Source: Flavobacterium ranwuense
Lineage (GTDB): Bacteria; Bacteroidota; Bacteroidia; Flavobacteriales; Flavobacteriaceae
DNA: 64,000 nt
Direction of reading: 5' to 3'
Assembly: GCF_004349315.1 (NCBI RefSeq)
Contig: NZ_SMLH01000005.1
Span: forward strand, 1-64,000
This document shows positions 28,747 through 37,736 of the stretch, one piece after another; within the stretch, counting starts at the first letter, position 1; every line of letters begins with the position of its first letter. The position numbers and the translations under genes are program-made. The notes beneath the pieces are model-generated. The model was not told where the DNA came from and searched no databases. It saw nothing but the letters and a program-made list of their open reading frames with translations.

Positions 28747-29622
28747 ATGACAGAATTTTTAGAATCTTTTTCTAACAGAGAAATATCCATTGTCTTTTGG
28801 ACATTGTTAATTGTTGTTGCAATGTTTTTTGTGAATATTTCAGCTTCAACACATTTAATTAAATCTTTTTTTGCAAAACAACTAACATATATTTACTGTA
28901 CAATGGCGCTATATTTAAGTGTTATTATATATTTCTTGTATTCAATAGGATTGTGGGAAACATCCTTATTTAAAGATTTTCTTTTTTGGCTTTTGACATC
29001 AGGATTTGTTATGCTTCTTAGTTTTAATAAGCTTAAAAGTAATAATGATTTTAAAAATATTCTTTTAAAACTACTCACAGTAAATATTATCTTGGAATTC
29101 ATTGCAGGTAATTATAACTTTTCATTGATAAAAGAAATGTTATTAATCCCATTTGCAACACTTATTTCGATTTTAGTAATAGTAGCTCAACAGAAAAAAA
29201 ATGAAAATGAAAAAGTAATAAAATTTTTAAATCTAATTTTATCTTACATTGGTTTTGCAATTTTTGGTTATGTACTATATAGACTAATCAAATCTCCATC
29301 AGAACTTTTCACAGTTAAAAATTTAAAGTCATTCTTCCTCTCTCCATTGTTAACAATCTTATTTATTCCATTTGTATTTTTGGTAGTCGCTTACTCAAAA
29401 TATGAACAAATTTTTATGAACATTAACCGATATAAATTTTTAAGCAAGAACAGAAAATCTCAAATCAAGTTCGCGTTTTTGAAATCTGGCAACTTAAATT
29501 TGGAATATTTGAACAATGCTCACAACATAACTATTTGGAGAAAAGCTGAATTACAAAATGAAGAAAAGATAAAATCATATATCCGAAATGAAATTAAAAA
29601 TGATGTAAAATTTAAAGGATGA
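28747..29622 (+). CDS. Hypothetical membrane protein (cassette B)
   Basis: The 291-aa protein has about six hydrophobic segments between residues 15 and 215. A cytosolic, Lys/Asn-rich tail ends NDVKFKG. I do not recognise a family. The gene begins 38 bp after the cassette core and ends five bases before the left end of attC-like site B, leaving no room for anything else in the unit. Confidence 0.7.
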   Translation: MTEFLESFSNREISIVFWTLLIVVAMFFVNISASTHLIKSFFAKQLTYIYCTMALYLSVIIYFLYSIGLWETSLFKDFLFWLLTSGFVMLLSFNKLKSNNDFKNILLKLLTVNIILEFIAGNYNFSLIKEMLLIPFATLISILVIVAQQKKNENEKVIKFLNLILSYIGFAIFGYVLYRLIKSPSELFTVKNLKSFFLSPLLTILFIPFVFLVVAYSKYEQIFMNINRYKFLSKNRKSQIKFAFLKSGNLNLEYLNNAHNITIWRKAELQNEEKIKSYIRNEIKNDVKFKG

Positions 29623-29626
29623 TAAT

Positions 29627-29786
29627 CACAGCGCACAACAGCGGTTTAGCAAGATTTGGGTTTTAGGCATAATTTAGAAACGGTTTTGTATTTGGGATGA
29701 TTTGCTTCGCCTGTTCGCTATCGCTCGGGTGGCAAATCCGAAGAATGAGTTTAATTTAGTCTCAAACCTGCTGGAGTACCAGAACG
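29627..29786 (+). repeat. attC-like site B
   Basis: CACAGCGCACAAC (29627-29639) matches 12 of 13 bases of the reverse complement of the start of cassette B. The interior shares GGTTTTGTATTTGGGATGA and TTTAATTTAGTC with sites A, C and F. It has a longer apical hairpin (about 29698-29738) than site A. The core is GAACGT at 29782-29787, lacking one T. Confidence 0.55.
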
Positions 29787-29830
29787 TGGCAATAATTATG
29801 AACCGCAATAATACGAAAAGAAGATAAAGA

Positions 29831-30970
29831 ATGGATAAGATTAATTTATTAATTATTGTGACTGTAATCTCCTTGTTTATTTCATTTTTTCTTGCATTTT
29901 TTCTGGTGACAGTTAAAACAAAACACAAGATAAGTAATTCTCTTTTTGCTGTTTTTCTAATAATAACAGCAATAGATGTTAGTGAAACTCTATTTAACTT
30001 AATGGTTAATAGTCCTTCAAATCTGGGAATGCTAAGAAATATATTTGCTTTCTTACAAATTCCTGTTTTTTATCTCTATATATTATCTGTTTGTTATTCC
30101 GATTTTAAGCTTAAACCCAAATATATACTACATCTGCTTCCATTTTTAATTGCGAATGTAATTTTATTACCCCGTTTTTATACGGTAGATGTTGCTTCTA
30201 AAATTAATTTTATTAAAAATTATCAAAGTATGATAGAGCTACAGTTCAATCATATTCTCATACATATTCAAGTAGTTATCTATATTATTGCAGTTTTTAT
30301 GGTATTAAGAAAAGCAAAAAAACTATATCTCGAAAATTATGCAGGTACAAGTATTAATTCCTATAATTGGTTGTTTCAGTTTACGGTTGTACTGACTATT
30401 TTATATTTGATTGCCCTTGTAAAAAACATTTTTAAATTTTCTGATTATCCATACATCTCTGAATGGATAAAAATTGGGCTCCTATCGTTTCAGCTACTAA
30501 TTATTTGTTGGTACTTATTTAAAGCATTAAACAATCCCGGTTTGTTTAGAAATATCGATTCAAAATTAAAATTGGTTTCCGATATTATTTCTGAAGAAAA
30601 AAATGATGCGCCATTAGCTGTAAATGAAAAACAGTACAATGAAGAGTTATTGAAATTACAGCAGTATATGATTGAAGAAAAGCCCTTTCTTAATCCTTCC
30701 GTAACAATTCAAGATATTTCTAATGCTATTGAAATTCCTGTTCGAGACTTATCTCTTTTAATTAATCATAAATTAGAGCAGCATTTTTACGATTTCGTTA
30801 ATACCTATCGTGTAGAGGATGCTATGGATATTTTAAAAGATGCTACAAAAAGTAAGGTAACTATTTTAGAAATTCTATACGATGTAGGTTTTAATTCGAA
30901 ATCTTCTTTTAATACTGCTTTTAAAAAACACACAGGTAACACACCTACTGCATATCGTAATTCTTTGTAA
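29831..30970 (+). CDS. Membrane-anchored AraC family regulator (cassette C)
   Basis: The 379-aa protein has about seven transmembrane segments in the first 235 residues and an AraC-type DNA-binding domain at about 275-379. The second helix-turn-helix ends in VGFNSKSSFNTAFKKHTG. Such one-component membrane regulators are common in Flavobacteriia. A paralogue lies in cassette F. Tandem 22-bp repeats lie directly downstream, before the hydrolase gene of the same unit, and are a plausible binding site. Confidence 0.85.
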   Translation: MDKINLLIIVTVISLFISFFLAFFLVTVKTKHKISNSLFAVFLIITAIDVSETLFNLMVNSPSNLGMLRNIFAFLQIPVFYLYILSVCYSDFKLKPKYILHLLPFLIANVILLPRFYTVDVASKINFIKNYQSMIELQFNHILIHIQVVIYIIAVFMVLRKAKKLYLENYAGTSINSYNWLFQFTVVLTILYLIALVKNIFKFSDYPYISEWIKIGLLSFQLLIICWYLFKALNNPGLFRNIDSKLKLVSDIISEEKNDAPLAVNEKQYNEELLKLQQYMIEEKPFLNPSVTIQDISNAIEIPVRDLSLLINHKLEQHFYDFVNTYRVEDAMDILKDATKSKVTILEILYDVGFNSKSSFNTAFKKHTGNTPTAYRNSL

Positions 30971-30985
30971 AACAACATTTTGTAA

Positions 30986-31029
30986 TTACTCGTACTTGTT
31001 TTTTTAACTACTCATACTTATTTTTCTAA
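30986..31029 (+). promoter_or_regulatory. Tandem 22-bp repeats, probable AraC-type operator
   Basis: Two adjacent 22-bp units (30986-31007 and 31008-31029) agree at 18 positions, with ACTCGTACTT and ACTCATACTT as their cores. The spacing equals two helical turns, as in many AraC sites. They lie between the regulator and the hydrolase gene. Confidence 0.45.
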
Positions 31030-31121
31030 ACAAATGCGTTCGAATACTTGCATTCGGTCGTACAGCCTTTATTTCCTCCACATATTTGTATCGAAATAAT
31101 TTTAATATAAAAAACGATACA

Positions 31122-32588
31122 ATGAAAAGCATTATTTATTTACTAATTCTTATAGGAGTAATTTCGAGTTGTCAAACAAGCAATAAAATAGTGTCAAAAA
31201 AAAGAGACTATAGCTTTCTTACGGACAGTTTAAACATTGAACAACAATTAGAAAAATACAAACTTGCAGGATTTAGTCTTGTTGTTTTTGAAAACTACGA
31301 GATTGTCTATTCCAACCAATTTGGTGTGAAATCTATAAATTCAAAAGAAAAGATGGATGAAAACACTGCTTTTTCTACAGCATCAATTGCAAAACCAATA
31401 ACGGCACTTCTTTGTCATATCTTTGAAGAGAAAGGATTAATTAATTTAGACGAGCCAATAGACAATTATCTAAAACGCTGGCATTTACCAAAAAGTAAGT
31501 TTACTGAAAATAATAGTCCAACTTGGAAACAATTCCTTAATCATACCGCCGGCACAACTCAAGATGGGTTTGCAGATCATTATGAAGGAGAAACGATTCC
31601 AACACTAAAACAAAGTCTTTTAGGACAGATACCCAGATACGATAAAGAAATTGATTTTTTGTTCACACCAGGAACCAATTGGCAATATAGCGGTGGTGGT
31701 TATGTAATTATACAAATGGCATTAGAAGACACTTTGAATAAACCTATTGCAGCACTTGCAGATGAATATATTTTTTCGCCCCTTGGCTTGAAAAATACAA
31801 CAATGATACAACCTAATGAAAATGGATTTCTGACCAATGTTGCTTTGGTTCACGATGAAGATGGAAAAGTGATAAAAACAGGTTTGCCAATCACGCCACA
31901 AGTTGGACCATCTGGACTATGGTCTACACCGAGTGATTTAGCTAAAATTTCCATTGAGATACAAAATGCTTTACGCAATAAAAACAACAAAGTTATATCT
32001 CATAGTATTGCAAAAAAAGTAACGGAAGTTACCGCTTTAAAAAATGCTGTGGGTGGCTGGAGTTATGGATGGCAAAAGTCTTTTGGTTACAATAGCTATG
32101 ATTGGTTTTCATGTAATGGTTCCAATACTGGAGTTGGTGGTAACATTTTGGCTACGATGACAGATGGTAACGGATTAGTATATCTTGCCAATGGAGAAAA
32201 ACCGAATCGTTTTCCTGTGATGAACCATACTCGAAATAAAATTCTGGCAGTGATGAACTGGAACAAAACACCTAATGAAGACATTCAAGAAATACCTTTA
32301 AGTCTAAAAGAAAAACTAATTGGAACTTATGACGATTTCCTTTATGGGCAAGGAGTGCAAACCAAAATAGTAGAAAAGAATAACCGTCTCTATGTCGAAT
32401 CTCCAATTTTGGAACATTTTAAAGGGAAAAATGATAATGAATTAGTCTATCTGAAAAATGGATCATTTAAAATTATAGATTATCCTAACTTGTTACAATT
32501 CCATTTCAGCAATGGAAAACTAAATTCTGTAATCTTAACAAGAGATAATCTGAATACTAAAGTCCAACTAATTGATAAAGAAAAATAA
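31122..32588 (+). CDS. Serine hydrolase of the class C beta-lactamase family, lipoprotein (cassette C)
   Basis: From ATG 31122 the protein has 488 aa and a lipoprotein signal (lipobox ISSC). The nucleophile motif SxxK is SIAK in STASIAKPITALL, and YSGGG takes the place of the second catalytic motif. A C-terminal domain of about 110 residues follows. Members act as esterases, D-aminopeptidases or beta-lactamases; which one cannot be said. The gene is preceded by an AraC regulator in the same cassette, its likely activator. Confidence 0.83.
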   Translation: MKSIIYLLILIGVISSCQTSNKIVSKKRDYSFLTDSLNIEQQLEKYKLAGFSLVVFENYEIVYSNQFGVKSINSKEKMDENTAFSTASIAKPITALLCHIFEEKGLINLDEPIDNYLKRWHLPKSKFTENNSPTWKQFLNHTAGTTQDGFADHYEGETIPTLKQSLLGQIPRYDKEIDFLFTPGTNWQYSGGGYVIIQMALEDTLNKPIAALADEYIFSPLGLKNTTMIQPNENGFLTNVALVHDEDGKVIKTGLPITPQVGPSGLWSTPSDLAKISIEIQNALRNKNNKVISHSIAKKVTEVTALKNAVGGWSYGWQKSFGYNSYDWFSCNGSNTGVGGNILATMTDGNGLVYLANGEKPNRFPVMNHTRNKILAVMNWNKTPNEDIQEIPLSLKEKLIGTYDDFLYGQGVQTKIVEKNNRLYVESPILEHFKGKNDNELVYLKNGSFKIIDYPNLLQFHFSNGKLNSVILTRDNLNTKVQLIDKEK

Positions 32589-32718
32589 CTATTGCCAACC
32601 GTCGTTTGGCAATATGGCGGGTTTAGGCTTAATTTAAAGATGGTTTTGTACTTGGAGAATCAGTGTTAAACCGAAAGTAAATCTTAATTTAGTACCCAAC
32701 CTCTTGTAAAAAGGGACG
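32587..32718 (+). repeat. attC-like site C
   Basis: ATTGCCAAC at 32591-32599 mirrors the cassette C start TGGCAAT, and over AACTATTGCCA 10 of 11 positions match. The interior shares GGCTTAATTT and GGTTTTGTA with sites A, B and F, and CTTAATTTAGTA on the right. The core GGGACGTT ends at 32720. Confidence 0.55.
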
Positions 32719-32756
32719 TTTTAGCCAATTATCTACACAAAAATCGTTAAAAATAA

Positions 32757-33079
32757 ATGAAGAATATACCAGAACTTCCAAAGTTTACTTTGTGGTTAGA
32801 ATTCGAAGATGCTGATCCAAATACTTCGAATATAGAAAATGATTTCTGCAATATTCGGGTAAATTAGATGACGGAAGAGAATACGGAATCAATGTATGGA
32901 CTTTTAAATTTTTAGAAACTGCAGTTAATTTTGCTAAAGAAAATGGAGAAAATCTCAGTGGAATGTATGAAATTCCTCCAGACTTATTTGTAAAAGAATT
33001 GACTAGAGAATGTATTGAAGACTTGTTAAAAATTGGTAAACTCGAAATTGTTTTGAATTCTAGCATTTATACGAAATAA
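32757..33079 (+). pseudogene. Frameshifted small gene (cassette D)
   Basis: ATG at 32757 opens a frame that stops at about 32870. A second frame, continuing YSGKLDDGREYGINVWTFKF to the stop at 33079, overlaps it near 32850. The total of 323 bp is not a multiple of three. Joined, the product would be about 107 aa. The mixture of DGREYGINVWTF and LPPDLFV-like IPPDLFV suggests one ancestral soluble protein of a family I cannot name. Confidence 0.65.
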
Positions 33080-33089
33080 TTAATAGAAC

Positions 33090-33240
33090 TGCCTATAACA
33101 GCAGTTTAGCACAATAGCTACTTTTGCCTTAAACCACAAGCCGATTTTCCGCTGGAAAATCTTATATTAGCAAGAGAATAATCGTTCCACAGAGCCGCTA
33201 CTGCGCCAAGCAGCGGAACCTCAGCGGTCATTATAGGACG
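33090..33240 (+). repeat. attC-like site D
   Basis: TGCCTATAAC (33090-33099) matches 8 of 10 bases of the reverse complement of the cassette D start. CCTATAA also pairs with TTATAGG just before the core GGACGTT at 33236-33242. The interior differs from the A/B/C/F type and holds its own GCGG-rich hairpins. Confidence 0.45.
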
Positions 33241-33268
33241 TTACTTAGAGATCGAACATACATTAGAA

Positions 33269-33337
33269 ATGAAACAAATTAAACTGACGACTTTAACATT
33301 TGGACTTCTGCTTTTCGGTTGCAATGAAGACTATTAA
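33269..33337 (+). pseudogene. Orphan lipoprotein signal peptide (cassette E)
   Basis: An ATG at 33269 opens 22 codons that form a complete lipoprotein leader with the lipobox LFGC, then stop after NEDY. It looks like the head of a lost lipoprotein gene, now standing before the next gene. Its presence in a cassette whose ends do not match supports a deletion or fusion here. Confidence 0.5.
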
Positions 33338-33403
33338 AGTAATTTTGCTGCATAAACTTTAAAAGAAGATAAAACTATATTATTAACTAAACATACAAAA
33401 AAT

Positions 33404-33970
33404 ATGAAAAAAATCATATATGCGCTGATCTTACCGCTGGTTGTGGTAATCGGACTGGTATTTGCAAATCATGAAATTAAAAATGAAACTTCTAAAAAGT
33501 CAATCCCAAAGCATCTCTCTGCTGCTGAAAGGAAAGCTGTATTGAAAAAATGGGAGGCTACCCCTGATGGTATAATGTACAAAAAATGGGAAGCATCTCC
33601 TGCAGGTAAAAAAGTGCATGCCGGTACTGCTAAAATAAGGAAGTCCATTAGGGATTATACCAATATGGAGGGAGTTGTAACCTCTCTTTCTCTTCCGCCA
33701 GGCTCAAGATTAGGTTTCGGAGTGATGGTAAGGATTAATGGTGACGATTATATTCTTGCTTTTGGACCAGAAAAGTCTGGCAAGAATGTTTTGAATTTTA
33801 ACAATGAATTTGAGCAATTACATAGCCTGAAAGTTAACGACAAAATAATTATAAGAAGCCATAGTGTATCGCAGGCGCCCAAGTATTCATATCCAATAGT
33901 AGCAGGCGACTATGTAGAACGAGATAGTAAAATAATTTATAAACGTGCACCTCGCAAAGGCGGTTGCTAA
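33404..33970 (+). CDS. Hypothetical exported protein (cassette E)
   Basis: The 188-aa protein has an N-terminal hydrophobic segment (residues about 3-21) without a lipobox. A basic helical part contains repeated KKWEATPDG and KKWEASPAG. A beta-rich second half follows (about 90-185) and ends RKGGC. The KKWEA(T/S)P repeat is unusual, and I do not recognise the family. The only gene-sized frame in its cassette. Confidence 0.65.
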   Translation: MKKIIYALILPLVVVIGLVFANHEIKNETSKKSIPKHLSAAERKAVLKKWEATPDGIMYKKWEASPAGKKVHAGTAKIRKSIRDYTNMEGVVTSLSLPPGSRLGFGVMVRINGDDYILAFGPEKSGKNVLNFNNEFEQLHSLKVNDKIIIRSHSVSQAPKYSYPIVAGDYVERDSKIIYKRAPRKGGC

Positions 33971-34082
33971 GTAAATAAATTATGAAATACATTCACATAT
34001 ATGCTTTGTTGACCATCACGGACTTTAAAAGTAAAGAGGGAGATAATTAGCTACTGCGTGAGAAGCGAGAAAAAACAACGAA

Positions 34083-34208
34083 CCGCCAACAGCCGTTTCT
34101 CGCAATTGCGAATTTTGTGGTAAATTCACGTTCAGTTTCCGCATTAATTTTTATCTTAGTAGAAAGTCCGCAGTTCCGCAGCCGCAACTGACCAGAAGCG
34201 GCGGAACG
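34083..34208 (+). repeat. attC-like site E
   Basis: GCCGTTTCTCG (34092-34102) pairs with CCAGAAGCGGC (34192-34202) at 9 of 11 positions, and CCGCC of the left end can pair with GGCGG before the core GGAACGTT at 34203-34210. The left end CCGCCAAC does not mirror the start of cassette E. Confidence 0.45.
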
Positions 34209-34356
34209 TTGTAGGCAGTGCGAAATGAGAGGAATAACTAATTTTGATTAATAAAACAATAAACTTATTTATAATAGTTACTGATATTCAATAATGATGA
34301 AATTAAACAATTTTCGAATTTTATTATAGATTGTAATGATAGCAAAAAAAAACTAA

Positions 34357-35493
34357 ATGGATAAACCCATCTTTTTAAATAGTATTAGTTCAATTACTAT
34401 TTTTATAATGTTACTTCTTGCATTTTTTTTGTTAACAGTAAATACAAAAAATAAACTTTCAAATAGACTTTTTGCAAGTTTTCTTATGATTACGGCATTC
34501 GATTTGAGTAGTTTTTTTACCGATAAATATTATGAGACCAATTTAAATTTTGAGATTTTTAGAATGACAATTAGTTTGCTAATTATGCCTATATTCTATT
34601 TGTATGTAAAAGCAGTTTGTCATTCAGATTTTCGATTAAAACCAAAACATTTAACACTAATAATTCCGTTTGTAATTACAACTTTAGTGTTTATTCCACG
34701 GTTTTATTTAGCAACCACTATAGAAAGCATTTACATTTATGAGCATTTTAAGCAAATGTTAGAAGTACGCTTTTTTTATATTCTAGCTGAGCTACAATAT
34801 GCTTTTTATATTGTTTTGGTTTTTATAATTTTAAAAAAATACAAAGAAATTTACTTAGAGAATTATACCAATACGAATAACTCATCGTACAAATGGTTGT
34901 TTCAAATGACTGTGTTTTTTCTAATTGCTCATTGTATTGTTTTCTTTAAATCGTTTATAAGATATACTGATTATAATGCCTTTCTTAACACATCAAATGT
35001 AATTATTGGAACGATTGCACTAATTATAAGTTGTTGGTTTGTATTAAAAGCCTTAAACAACCCTGGCCTTTTTAAAGGTGTTGATTCAAATATGCTATTG
35101 GTAAATGAAGCAGTTATTTCAACAGAAAAAGAATCATTTCAGGCTCCAAAATCGACAGAAATCGCTTCGCAAATCGAACTTTTAGAAAAATATGTTTTAG
35201 AAAACGAACCTTATCTCGAACCATCATTAACGATACAAGAATTATCTAAACAAGTTAATATGCCTGTTCGTGATTTATCTATTTTGATTAATCATCATAT
35301 AAACCAACATTTTTTTGATTTTATAAATGAATATCGAATACAAAAAGCAATGCAAATTTTAAAAAACCCTTCTAAAAGTAAGCTTACTATTTTAGAAATT
35401 CTTTATGAAGTAGGTTTTAATTCGAAATCATCTTTTAATACGGCTTTCAAAAAACACACCAATAAAACACCTACAGAATTCAGAAACTCCTAA
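34357..35493 (+). CDS. Membrane-anchored AraC family regulator (cassette F)
   Basis: The 378-aa paralogue of the cassette C regulator has about seven transmembrane segments up to residue 235 and an AraC DNA-binding domain ending GFNSKSSFNTAFKKHTNKTP. The two proteins align end to end, with the C-terminal domain most alike. A strong 19-bp inverted repeat follows 35 bp after the stop, before the alpha/beta-hydrolase gene of the same unit. Confidence 0.85.
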   Translation: MDKPIFLNSISSITIFIMLLLAFFLLTVNTKNKLSNRLFASFLMITAFDLSSFFTDKYYETNLNFEIFRMTISLLIMPIFYLYVKAVCHSDFRLKPKHLTLIIPFVITTLVFIPRFYLATTIESIYIYEHFKQMLEVRFFYILAELQYAFYIVLVFIILKKYKEIYLENYTNTNNSSYKWLFQMTVFFLIAHCIVFFKSFIRYTDYNAFLNTSNVIIGTIALIISCWFVLKALNNPGLFKGVDSNMLLVNEAVISTEKESFQAPKSTEIASQIELLEKYVLENEPYLEPSLTIQELSKQVNMPVRDLSILINHHINQHFFDFINEYRIQKAMQILKNPSKSKLTILEILYEVGFNSKSSFNTAFKKHTNKTPTEFRNS

Positions 35494-35528
35494 TTATAAA
35501 GGCTTTGTAAAAAGTCGAACGTTACTAA

Positions 35529-35575
35529 AATAAAGTCGAACCAATTTAATTACTTCAAATTGGTTCGACTTTATT
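35529..35575. promoter_or_regulatory. Perfect 19-bp inverted repeat between regulator and hydrolase
   Basis: Bases 35529-35547 and 35557-35575 are exact reverse complements with a 9-base loop; the core is AAAGTCGAACC. It could end the regulator transcript, although no long T run follows, or be an operator for the downstream gene. The CATTCGGTCG just after it also occurs at the same relative place in cassette C. Confidence 0.5.
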
Positions 35576-35649
35576 CATTCGGTCGCCAACGTTAAACGTA
35601 TCATGCAATTTTGCTTCAAATTAATACTAACAATTAAAAATTTGAAATT

Positions 35650-36765
35650 ATGAAAATTACATCCTTATTTATTTTATTCTTATTCCCTTTTTTATGTTTG
35701 GCACAATTAAAAGAAACCGCAAAAGACAGTAATACTCACTTGGCATTTGGAAATGCACAAACTAAAATTACCCTAAATGATTCCGCCCTAAAAAATCAAA
35801 TATTTGAAGAAAAATACGTTGTAATAAATGGTATTGAACAATGGGTTACAATAAAAGGAAATAGTTCAAAACCTATTATATTGTTTATTCACGGAGGACC
35901 AGGTAGCCCAATAAGTCCTTACATTGACGTTTTATATAAAGATTTAGAAAAGGATTTTATTATAGTTCAATGGGATCAACGAGGAACTGGAAGAACTTAT
36001 GGACGCAACACGCCTCCTGAGGAATTAACTCCTGAATATTTAAAAGCAAATCCTTTAACACTGGAACAAATGACTAGCGACGGAGTTGAGGTGTCAAAAT
36101 ATCTTTTGGAATATTTAGGAAAACAAAAAATGATACTTTCTGGTACATCTTGGGGTTCAGCACTTGGAGTAAAAATAGCTACAAAACGACCAGACCTTTT
36201 TTATGCTTATGTTGGACATTCTCAAATTGTTAATCCTACTATTGATATAGAAGCTTACACTAAAATTTATAAAATGGCCGAGGGCAAAAATGACAAAGAG
36301 GCTCTGGAAATATTAAATTCTATAGGTAAACCTCCTTATAGCAGCGCAAAAAATGTAGGCTTGTTATTTAGAATTGTAAAAAAATATGAAAGAGCAAATT
36401 CAACACCTGCTCCAGAGAATTGGTTTCAACTTTCTCCTGCTTACGATAACAACACAGATAATAAAAACAGAGAAGATGGAGACGACTATTCGTTTGTAAA
36501 TTTTGTTGGAGATGATAAATTGGGAGTGCAATCTATGACTGCAACCATTAACTTAATGAGAGATAATTTAGATTTTAAAATTCCTGTATATTTAATACAG
36601 GGTAATGAAGATATTTTGACACCAAAAGAAAATTCAAAAAAATATTTCGATGAAATTAAAGCACCTAAAAAAGAATATTATTTGTTACCAAAAGCAGCTC
36701 ATGGTTTTAATAAATCTGTTGTAGAAACACAATATAAAATATTTAGAAGCATAAAAACTTTGTAA
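35650..36765 (+). CDS. Secreted alpha/beta hydrolase, proline-iminopeptidase-like (cassette F)
   Basis: The 371-aa protein has a signal peptide ending CLAQ. The S33-type motifs HGGPGSP (oxyanion hole), QWDQRGTGRT and GTSWGSALG (nucleophile Ser) are present, as are a late NEDILTP Asp region and AAHGF His. It probably cleaves N-terminal proline peptides or small esters in the periplasm. It is paired with the AraC regulator upstream in the same cassette. Confidence 0.87.
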   Translation: MKITSLFILFLFPFLCLAQLKETAKDSNTHLAFGNAQTKITLNDSALKNQIFEEKYVVINGIEQWVTIKGNSSKPIILFIHGGPGSPISPYIDVLYKDLEKDFIIVQWDQRGTGRTYGRNTPPEELTPEYLKANPLTLEQMTSDGVEVSKYLLEYLGKQKMILSGTSWGSALGVKIATKRPDLFYAYVGHSQIVNPTIDIEAYTKIYKMAEGKNDKEALEILNSIGKPPYSSAKNVGLLFRIVKKYERANSTPAPENWFQLSPAYDNNTDNKNREDGDDYSFVNFVGDDKLGVQSMTATINLMRDNLDFKIPVYLIQGNEDILTPKENSKKYFDEIKAPKKEYYLLPKAAHGFNKSVVETQYKIFRSIKTL

Positions 36766-36789
36766 ATTAAAAACCGAAAAAAATCAAGT

Positions 36790-36921
36790 ACTGACTACAA
36801 CGGCCGTTTGGGGAAAATGGGGTTTTAGGCTTAATTTGGAAATTGGTTTGTATTTGTAAGAATTTGGTTGAACCGAAAAATAACGCTAATTTAGTCCCAA
36901 GCCACTTGTAACATCAAGACG
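36790..36921 (+). repeat. attC-like site F
   Basis: ACTGACTACAAC (36790-36801) matches 11 of 12 bases of the reverse complement of the cassette F start at 34208. TACAA of the left side also pairs with TTGTA at 36906-36910. The interior shares GGCTTAATTT, GGTTTGTATTTG and CTAATTTAGTCCCAA with sites A-C. The core AGACGTT ends at 36923. Confidence 0.6.
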
Positions 36922-36992
36922 TTAGCTCAAACCATTGACGACAGCGTGTAAACTCAAAACGACTTAAAAATACTAACAGAAATAATTTGACA

Positions 36993-37535
36993 ATGTATAA
37001 TCTTAAAAATTCAATCTTCTCTTTACTGTTAGCGTCTATAATTTTTACATCTTGTAACGGACAGACAAAAACAAATCAACCAAATAATACCATAGTTGAA
37101 CAACAATCATTTACAAGTAAAAATACAAAGCTGACAAAAACGCAAGGCACAACAGAACATCAAAACGTACATTGTAGCCTACAAGACAAAAATGGCAACC
37201 TTTGGTTTGGCACAACAGGCGAAGGTGTTTATCGCTTTGATGGAAAATAATTTACCCAGTTTACAGAAAAGGTTGGAATTGGAAATCCTATTTTGGCAGA
37301 TAAATTAGGCAATATTTGGTTTACTGGAGAAGAAAAAATCTTAACAGTAGAAAGTGAAAGAGGAATTTGGTGCTACGATGGAAAGACATTTAAAAACTAT
37401 AACACTAATGACGGTTTGAGTAAATATTTTGTTTGTAGTATGCTTGCAGACAGCAACGGCAACATTTGGATTGGAACACGAAACTGTGGACTATATCGCT
37501 ATGATGGAAAAATATTTACTACTTTCTCGCAATAG
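36993..37535 (+). pseudogene. Two-component regulator propeller-repeat lipoprotein with in-frame stop (cassette G)
   Basis: From ATG 36993 a lipoprotein signal (lipobox TSC) leads into Reg_prop-type beta-propeller blades: DKNGNLWFGTTGEGVYRFDGK, interrupted by TAA at 37248-37250. The same frame then continues with DKLGNIWF, RGIWCYDGKTF, SNGNIWIGT and GLYRYDGK to 37535. About three to four blades are present, fewer than a closed propeller. The nonsense codon and short length indicate a decayed or truncated gene. Confidence 0.65.
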
Positions 37536-37560
37536 ACCAAAACGACCTAAAAATATGGCA

Positions 37561-37689
37561 GCCGCTAACAAGGGGTTTCCGATAGCGGGGGTTTCCGTGT
37601 TTCGCAGACACATTTGTAGTAGGTGGAAGTTCAGTGCTCCGAATGAAGTTTAGTGCTAAAACACCCCGCCATCGCACCCCCCCGGACCG
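37561..37689 (+). repeat. attC-like site G
   Basis: CGATAGCGGGG (37580-37590) pairs with CCCCGCCATCG (37664-37674) at 10 of 11 positions, and AGGGG can pair with the C run before the core. The left end GCTAAC mirrors GTTAGC of the cassette G start. The core GGACCGTT lies at 37684-37691 with one extra base relative to the other sites. Confidence 0.5.
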
Positions 37690-37736
37690 TTGGTGGTCAG
37701 GTAAACAGAACTCAACAATTTAATCAAGTAACATCA

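Noticed and set aside
37653..37736. N-terminal extension of the cassette H gene
   Set aside because: It lies inside attC-like site G. The next ATG at 37737 gives a sensible protein.
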